64,000 nt of DNA from Pseudonocardia endophytica (GTDB taxonomy: Bacteria; Actinomycetota; Actinomycetes; Mycobacteriales; Pseudonocardiaceae), in NCBI RefSeq assembly GCF_004339565.1, contig NZ_SMFZ01000002.1:2418001-2482000 (forward strand), given 5' to 3'. Below are positions 59,332 through 64,000 of the stretch, in pieces; the stretch's first letter is position 1, and each line of letters starts with the position of its first letter. Below the pieces are notes generated by a model. The model was given only the letters and a program-made list of their open reading frames with translations. It had not been told where the DNA came from and searched no databases. Position numbers and translations under genes: made by a program.

Positions 59332-59970
59332 TCACCACGTCTCCCACCGCAGCACCTCGTCGACAGGTACCCGGGGCGCCGGTCGGAACGTCGTGCCGAC
59401 GGTGTGGGCGACCGGGATGAGAGCCGCCTGCATGACCGACTCGTAGGGGATCCCGAGGAGCGCGGCGACATCGCGCTCGACCGGCATGGTGCCGGTCGTC
59501 CACACCGTGCCCAGCCCGTGCAGCCGCGCGGCAAGGGCGAAGCTCCAGACCGCAGGCAGGATCGAGCCCCACTTCCCGGCCTGGCGGTCGGCACCGAGCC
59601 CGTCGGTGCGGCCCTCGATGCACGGGACGACCAGCGCAGGCACGCGGTGCAGGTTCTCGCGCAGGTGGTCCAGCCCGCTCCACACCCGCTCCATCGACGC
59701 CGTTCCCGCGCGACGCAGGTCCTCGGCCGACATCGGGCTGTCGCCCTGCCCGATCCCCCTTCGCCACAGGTCGGCGAGCGCCGCTCGGCGTTCCCGGTCG
59801 GTGACCACGACGAACGACCAGCCCTGGCTGTTGCGCCCGGTCGGTGCCTGCAGTGCGATCTCGACGCAACGGCGCAGCAGGCCCGGTTCGACCGGGCGGT
59901 CCAGGTCGAGGCGCCATCGCACCGACCTGGTCGTCGTGAGCAGTTCCTCCGGGGTGAGCGTCTCGGGCAT
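59332..59970 (-). CDS. Nitroreductase family FMN oxidoreductase
   Basis: The product is 212 aa. FMN-binding segments: LLTTTRSVRWRLDLDRPVEP, ALQAPTGRNSQGWSFVVVTD and the C-terminal AALIPVAHTVGTTFRPAPRVPVDEVLRWE. SFALAARLHGLGTVWTTG is the usual helix at the dimer interface. It is divergent from the LysR gene, 98 bases apart, which probably controls it. It may provide reduced flavin for the neighbouring LLM monooxygenases (inference), like the nitroreductase at 33211. Confidence 0.84.
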   Translation of the reverse strand: MPETLTPEELLTTTRSVRWRLDLDRPVEPGLLRRCVEIALQAPTGRNSQGWSFVVVTDRERRAALADLWRRGIGQGDSPMSAEDLRRAGTASMERVWSGLDHLRENLHRVPALVVPCIEGRTDGLGADRQAGKWGSILPAVWSFALAARLHGLGTVWTTGTMPVERDVAALLGIPYESVMQAALIPVAHTVGTTFRPAPRVPVDEVLRWETW

Positions 59971-60068
59971 CCGTCTCCTCCGTCGCGGCCGTCCCGGTCA
60001 GCATCCCCGTCCGGGTGCCGCGTGGTGGCGTCCTTACTCCGGCGGTATCGCTGTCTACCGTTCCCGGC

Positions 60069-61022
60069 ATGGAGATCCGGCAGTTGCGGTACGCGGTAGC
60101 GGTTGCGGAGCACGGCCATTTCGGACGGGCCGCCGCGGCACTCGGGATCGCGCAGCCGCCGCTGTCGCGCCAGATCGCCGCGCTGGAGTCCGAGCTCGAC
60201 GTCCGGTTGTTCGAGCGCGGGGCCCGGGGCGCGGTTCCGACGGCGGCCGGAGCCGTGTTCGTCGACCACGCCCGGCAGATGATCGAGAGGCTGGGCGCCG
60301 GGGTGGAGGACACACGGCGGGCAGCGCGCGGCGAGTCCGGACGGCTGCGGATCGGGTTCATCGGCGCGGCGCTGGTCGCGCTGCTGCCGTCGTTGCTGGC
60401 CCGGCACCGACGGGTGCACCCTGCCGTCGAGCTCGAGATGACCGAGCTCTCCAGCGCACGGGCCACGGCGGCGCTGCACGCCGGGGAGCTCGACGTCGCG
60501 GTCGTGCGGGGAGCGCCGCGCGGCCGGGGCGCCGACCACCTGGTGTCGGTGCCGGTGGCCACCGACCGCCTCGTCGTGGCCTGCCGCCCCGGACACCCGC
60601 TGGACGGGCAGACCCGGATCACCGTCGACCGGCTCCGCGGCTACCCGCTGATCGCGGCGTCGAGCAGCGAGGAACCCGCGACCACGGACAGGCTGCATGA
60701 GCTGCTCGACGCCCCGGACAGAGTCACGCCGGTCACCCGCGCCCGCGACGTGCACACGATCCTCGGCCTCGCGGCGTGCGGCGTCGGCGTCGGGCTGTTG
60801 CCGTCGTGCGTGCGGGTGCTGCGACGGCCCGACGTCCGCATCCTGGACGTCGACCCGCCGCTCGAGCTGCCGGATCTCTGCTTCGTGTTCCGGCGCGACG
60901 ATCGCTCGCCGGTGCTGCGGGCGTTCCTGGACGTCACCGCGGAGCACTGCCCCGGCACCGGGGCGCAGCTCGCTGCCCTCGGCGTCGTGGACCCGTCGGT
61001 GGCGGCCCCGGTTCGTGCTTGA
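60069..61022 (+). CDS. LysR family transcriptional regulator
   Basis: The product is 317 aa. HTH: MEIRQLRYAVAVAEHGHFGR, AAAALGIAQPPLSRQIAALESELDVRLFERG. The effector domain reads GRLRIGFIGAALVALLPSLL, ELDVAVVRGAPRGRGADHL and GLAACGVGVGLLPSCV, as in BenM/CatM-type regulators. Divergent from the nitroreductase and 154 bases upstream of the promoter of the second SAM-riboswitch unit, so it may serve either. Confidence 0.87.
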   Translation: MEIRQLRYAVAVAEHGHFGRAAAALGIAQPPLSRQIAALESELDVRLFERGARGAVPTAAGAVFVDHARQMIERLGAGVEDTRRAARGESGRLRIGFIGAALVALLPSLLARHRRVHPAVELEMTELSSARATAALHAGELDVAVVRGAPRGRGADHLVSVPVATDRLVVACRPGHPLDGQTRITVDRLRGYPLIAASSSEEPATTDRLHELLDAPDRVTPVTRARDVHTILGLAACGVGVGLLPSCVRVLRRPDVRILDVDPPLELPDLCFVFRRDDRSPVLRAFLDVTAEHCPGTGAQLAALGVVDPSVAAPVRA

Positions 61023-61175
61023 CGAAGGGACTGGACCCGGCTCGTCGAACACGTTCCTTCGTCGGTTCCCGGAGGCCGCCGGGCCGACTTGCGGATCGTG
61101 TGAACCACGGCATAGCACGGGCGGGGAATATCGAGGTGGCGTCCGTGGGACCGGCCTCGCCGGTGCCGCCGGGTA

Positions 61176-61206
61176 TTGACATCGCAGCTCACGTGCGACG
61201 TACGGT
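61176..61206 (+). promoter_or_regulatory. Promoter of the second SAM-riboswitch unit
   Basis: TTGACA at 61176-61181 with TACGGT at 61201-61206 (19-base spacer; GTACGG gives 18). The predicted start near 61212 is just before the P1 strand of the riboswitch, as in unit 1. Confidence 0.5.
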
Positions 61207-61215
61207 CTCCGTGAA

Positions 61216-61306
61216 CCATCAAGAGCGGCCGAGAGACCTGGCTCGTCGAAGCCGCAGCAGTCGTGCGTCGTCCACCGGTGCGCGGTGCTACAGCCAGGAC
61301 CGATGG
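61216..61306 (+). promoter_or_regulatory. S-box-like SAM riboswitch 2
   Basis: The 91 bases run CCATC (P1), AAGAGCGGCCGAGAGA, CTGGCTCGTCGAAGCCGCAG, GCAGTC, GGTGCTACAGCC and closing GATGG at 61302-61306. The order and most bases agree with copy 1; CATCAAGAGCGG is closer to S-box consensus than copy 1, while GCAGTC replaces the usual GCAACC. The P1 strand is followed directly by GGGAG, the Shine-Dalgarno of leader 10, so aptamer folding should affect leader translation. Confidence 0.75.
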
Positions 61307-61314
61307 GAGTCACG

Positions 61315-61422
61315 GTGCGGGCAGCTTGCGCTCAGGACGCACTGTCGGCCGCCATGCGGCCGGACCGAACGAAGCGTCGGCACGTTGACCTGTGCCGCAC
61401 GCAGGCCGCGCTGAGTCGCTGA
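61315..61422 (+). CDS. Leader peptide 10 (HVDL family), Cys moved, behind SAM riboswitch
   Basis: From GTG 61315, six bases after GGGAG, a 35-codon ORF ends TKRRHVDLCRTQAALSR-stop. The position 11 after His is Ser (AGT), one base from the TGT found in all seven intact copies, while CTGAGTCGCTGA otherwise keeps the end of leaders 1, 2 and 6. A Cys occurs instead four residues after the His (TGC). The ORF lies 154 bases before the LLM pair. It may be losing its Cys sensor or sense Cys at the new site. Confidence 0.7.
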   Translation: MRAACAQDALSAAMRPDRTKRRHVDLCRTQAALSR

Positions 61423-61575
61423 ACCGTCCTCCGACAGGTCCCACCGAAGAACCTCGACGCCACCGGCGCGGGTGACGACGTCACCGGCGGCCGGTGAGGA
61501 CGGACGACTCGTGAGCGTCATGCGCTCCATCACCATCGAGACCCTGACCGGACGGTGCGCAGCACGGACGATGTC

Positions 61576-62673
61576 ATGACCGGCGCCTTGTTCCTCGCAC
61601 TCGACGTCGACGGGGACGGCGCCCATCCGGCGGCCTGGCGGCACGCGGGCCGGCCTCCGGGCTCGGTGCTCGGCGGAGCTGCCCTGCGGGCGGTGACGGC
61701 GGACGCCGAGAACGCCGGCTTCGCCCTGGTGACCTTCGCAGACTCGCCGGTGCCGCCGAGCTGCGGGCCGGACGCGGCGGGCCGGATCGAGGCGGGCACC
61801 AGGGCGGCGTTCGCCTCGACGATCACCGATCGGATCGGGCTCGCGCCGACGCTGCACGTCACGACGACCGAGCCGTTCCACCTCGCGACCCAGCTCGCGA
61901 GCCTGGACCACGCCTCCCACGGCCGGGCGGCGTGGGTCGTCGGCGCGGCGAACGGCGCGGTGGAACGGCAGACGATCGGGGCCGACCCGCTGCCCGCCGA
62001 CGTGTTGCGGCGCGAGATCACCGACGTGATCGACGTGGCGCGGTCGCTGTGGGACTCGTGGGAGGACGACGCCGTGGTCAAGGACGTCGCCACCGGTCGC
62101 TACCTCGATCCGGCGAAGGTGCACCACGTCGACTTCACCGGGGCGGCGTTCACCGTGAAGGGCCCGTTGATCACGCCGCGGCCGCCGCAGGGACAGGTGG
62201 TCGTGATCGCGCACGACGACACCGGTGTCACGGATCGGGCCGACGTCGTGCTGGTCACGGGTACCGACGTCGCGTCGGTAGGGACCGAGGCGGCACGGGT
62301 GCGGCGTGCCGGTGCTGACCTGGTGGTCGCCGACGTCGACGTCGTTCTGGACGCGGACATCCCGGCGTCTACGCGTCTCGCCGATCTGGACGCCGCGACC
62401 CCGTGGCCGCACACCGGGCGGATCCGCCACGTCGGCCCGCCCGCCGAGCTGGTCGCGCTGCTGCGCGAGCTGGCAGGCGTCGTCGACGGCGTCCGGCTGC
62501 ATCCGGCCGTGCTCGCGTCGGACCTCCCGGTCCTCGCCGAACGGGTCCTGCCGGAGCTCGCGTCGGCCGGGCTGCTCCTGACACCCCGTGCCGGCGACAC
62601 CCTGCGCACGACGCTGGGCCTGCCCCGGCCCGCCAACCGGTTCGCCACGACGGCGGCGAGGGAGACACGATGA
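61576..62673 (+). CDS. Divergent luciferase-like monooxygenase, partner subunit A (second copy)
   Basis: The product is 365 aa from ATG 61576 (ATG 61555 also in frame; neither has a strong Shine-Dalgarno). It matches 33995 across its length: LFLALDVDGDGAHPAAWRHA, EPFHLATQLASLDHASHGRAAWVVGAANG, RSLWDSWEDDAVVKDVATGRYLDPAKVHHVDFTGAAF-type segment, and PRPPQGQVVVIAHDDTGVTD, where typical LLMs have a QAG flavin loop. The C-terminal part again differs from full LLMs. Its stop overlaps the next LLM as ATGA. First gene under riboswitch 2 and leader 10. Confidence 0.75.
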   Translation: MTGALFLALDVDGDGAHPAAWRHAGRPPGSVLGGAALRAVTADAENAGFALVTFADSPVPPSCGPDAAGRIEAGTRAAFASTITDRIGLAPTLHVTTTEPFHLATQLASLDHASHGRAAWVVGAANGAVERQTIGADPLPADVLRREITDVIDVARSLWDSWEDDAVVKDVATGRYLDPAKVHHVDFTGAAFTVKGPLITPRPPQGQVVVIAHDDTGVTDRADVVLVTGTDVASVGTEAARVRRAGADLVVADVDVVLDADIPASTRLADLDAATPWPHTGRIRHVGPPAELVALLRELAGVVDGVRLHPAVLASDLPVLAERVLPELASAGLLLTPRAGDTLRTTLGLPRPANRFATTAARETR

Positions 62674-64000
62674 GTCCCGATCCCGCACCGCAGGTACACC
62701 TGGGTGTCTTCCTCACCGGCGTCGGACCTCAGCTGATCTGGTCCGACCCGGCGTCCGCCCCGCACACCGCCATCGAGACGTTCGTCGAGGTCGCGCAGCT
62801 GCTCGAGCGCGGACTGTTCGACGCGTTCTTCCTCGGCGAGGGTCTGCGGGTGCGGGAGAACCGCGGACGGCCCTACGACCTCGACGTCGCCGGGCGACCG
62901 GACGCGATCACGCAGCTGTCGGCGCTCGCCGCGGTGACCGAGCGGATCGGTCTCGTCGCGACCCAGAACACGACCTACAACTTCCCGGCCGACCTGGCCC
63001 GCCGGCTGGCGAGCCTGGACCTGCTCTCCGATGGCCGGGCCGGCTGGAACGTCGTCACCACCGACAACGCCTGGACGGGGGAGAACTTCCGGCACGGTGG
63101 CTGGCTCGACCACGAGCGGCGCTACGAGCGCGCCGGCCAGTTCGTCGAGGCGGCGACGGCGCTCTGGTCCTCGTGGGCGCCCGACGCGGTCAGCGGGTCG
63201 CCGGAGGCGACGAGCTGGGCCCGGCCCGGAGCCGTCGACGTCGTCGAGCGGCACACCGATCTCGTCGACCTTCGCGCGACGGCCACGGTGCCGGGCAGCA
63301 GGCAGGGCCGTCCGGTCCTGTTCCAGGCCGGGGACTCCGACGGAGGTCGCGAGCTCGCCGCCCGCCACGCCGACGTCGTGTTCTCGGCCAACACCGAGTA
63401 CGACAAGGCGGTCGCCTACGCCGACGACCTGCGCGCCCGGCTGGCCCGGCACGGCCGGTCCCCGGACTCGCTGCGCATCCTGCCCGGGGCAGGAGTCGTC
63501 CTGGGCGACACCCCGGCCGAGGCGCAGGAGAAGGCGCGGTGGGTGCGCGGCGAGCAGATGTCCGGTCCGCGCGCGATCGCGTTCTTCGAGCAGTACTGGG
63601 GGGCCGACCTGTCGGCCTACGACCCGAACGGGCCGCTGCCGGACATCGAGCCGTCCGCCGAGGAGCTGGACCCCTCCCGCGGCACGCTGGCGATCGACCG
63701 GCGCACCGGCAAGCTCGCCACCATCGCGGCGTGGCGGGCCCGCGCCGAGGCGGAGAACCTGTCGATCCTCGAGCTGGCTCGCGAGGTCTCTCCGGAGCGC
63801 AAGCCGTTCGTCGGGACGCCCTCGCAGGTCGCCGACGAGTGGGCGCGATACGTGCGCACCCGCGCCGTCGACGGGTTCAACCTGCTCCCGCACCTGATCC
63901 CGACCTCGCTGCACGAGGTGGTCGAGCGCCTGGTGCCGGAGCTGCAGGATCGCGGCGTGTACCGCACCGGCTACGACGGGACGACCCTGCGGGAGCACCT
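62670..64000 (+). CDS. FMNH2-dependent monooxygenase, NtaA/SnaA/DszA-like, 3' truncated by window edge
   Basis: The frame runs from ATG 62670 to the window end (443 codons visible, no stop). It has VHLGVFLTGVGPQLIWSDPA, VAQLLERGLFDAFFLGEGLR, TERIGLVATQNTTYNFPADL, GRAGWNVVTTDNAWTGENFR, GRPVLFQAGDSDGGRELAAR and GFNLLPHLIPTSLHEVVERL. It is the partner of the divergent LLM before it and the paralogue of 35049, near its natural end judging by RTGYDGTTLREHL. It should oxidise an organosulfur or amino-carboxylate substrate with FMNH2. Confidence 0.87.
   Translation, partial: MSPDPAPQVHLGVFLTGVGPQLIWSDPASAPHTAIETFVEVAQLLERGLFDAFFLGEGLRVRENRGRPYDLDVAGRPDAITQLSALAAVTERIGLVATQNTTYNFPADLARRLASLDLLSDGRAGWNVVTTDNAWTGENFRHGGWLDHERRYERAGQFVEAATALWSSWAPDAVSGSPEATSWARPGAVDVVERHTDLVDLRATATVPGSRQGRPVLFQAGDSDGGRELAARHADVVFSANTEYDKAVAYADDLRARLARHGRSPDSLRILPGAGVVLGDTPAEAQEKARWVRGEQMSGPRAIAFFEQYWGADLSAYDPNGPLPDIEPSAEELDPSRGTLAIDRRTGKLATIAAWRARAEAENLSILELAREVSPERKPFVGTPSQVADEWARYVRTRAVDGFNLLPHLIPTSLHEVVERLVPELQDRGVYRTGYDGTTLREH

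Noticed and set aside
61303..61305. ATG 61303 as the start of leader 10
   Set aside because: It is in frame but lies inside the closing P1 strand of the riboswitch and has no Shine-Dalgarno; GTG 61315 has GGGAG at good spacing.
1..64000. tRNA, rRNA, CRISPR arrays, insertion sequences, attachment sites, phage genes
   Set aside because: I looked for these by eye and saw no transposase, integrase, repeat-spacer array or tRNA-like cloverleaf; a covariance-model scan was not possible here.

Overview
The window is very GC-rich (roughly 70%), starts many genes with GTG or occasionally TTG, overlaps stops and starts as ATGA/GTGA, and carries many TetR, MocR, GntR and HxlR regulators. This fits a soil actinomycete; the gene set would suit Pseudonocardia or a relative, but that is inference because there is no rRNA or housekeeping marker. 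I see no tRNA, rRNA, CRISPR array or insertion sequence.

Region 1 (1-27,600) is accessory oxidative catabolism and tailoring. It opens with a truncated class A flavin monooxygenase coupled to an O-methyltransferase, followed by TetR, an MFS exporter, an FSP1-like FAD oxidoreductase and a second flavin monooxygenase. A MocR regulator stands divergent to an unusual dimeric-barrel/zinc-ribbon protein and an amidase. Next come a bicupin with an AraC regulator, then a catabolic block: acyl-CoA synthetase, TetR, SDR, Rieske oxygenase, a 4-hydroxyacetophenone-monooxygenase-like Baeyer-Villiger enzyme, a crotonase without a start codon, another TetR, a PaaK-like CoA ligase and a thiamine-diphosphate enzyme. 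Together these look like ring or ketone oxidation followed by CoA activation and C-C cleavage. The substrate cannot be read from sequence.

Region 2 (27,600-64,000) is a sulfur-scavenging island. It contains an amino-acid-type ABC importer, a MetQ-MetN-MetI importer, an SsuA-SsuC-SsuB importer, six luciferase-like flavin monooxygenases including two copies of a paired module, a TauD-family protein, two OsmC-family proteins, nitroreductases, acetyltransferases and MFS transporters. The picture is uptake of organosulfur compounds and oxidative release of sulfite, with methionine and cystine import.

The striking feature is regulatory. Tiny ORFs of 23-41 codons recur immediately upstream of these transcription units on both strands. 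Seven intact copies share R-H-[VI]-D-[LF], then Cys exactly 11 residues after the His, then Arg, ending at or within two codons of a stop. All seven use TGT for that Cys inside an invariant CTGTCG. One further copy has TGT changed to AGT, and two look decayed. Two copies lie directly behind S-box-like SAM riboswitches whose closing P1 strand runs into the leader's ribosome-binding region. Three have promoters placed so that the mRNA would begin at the start codon. The island therefore looks like a dispersed cysteine/SAM-sensing attenuation regulon caught while expanding and decaying.
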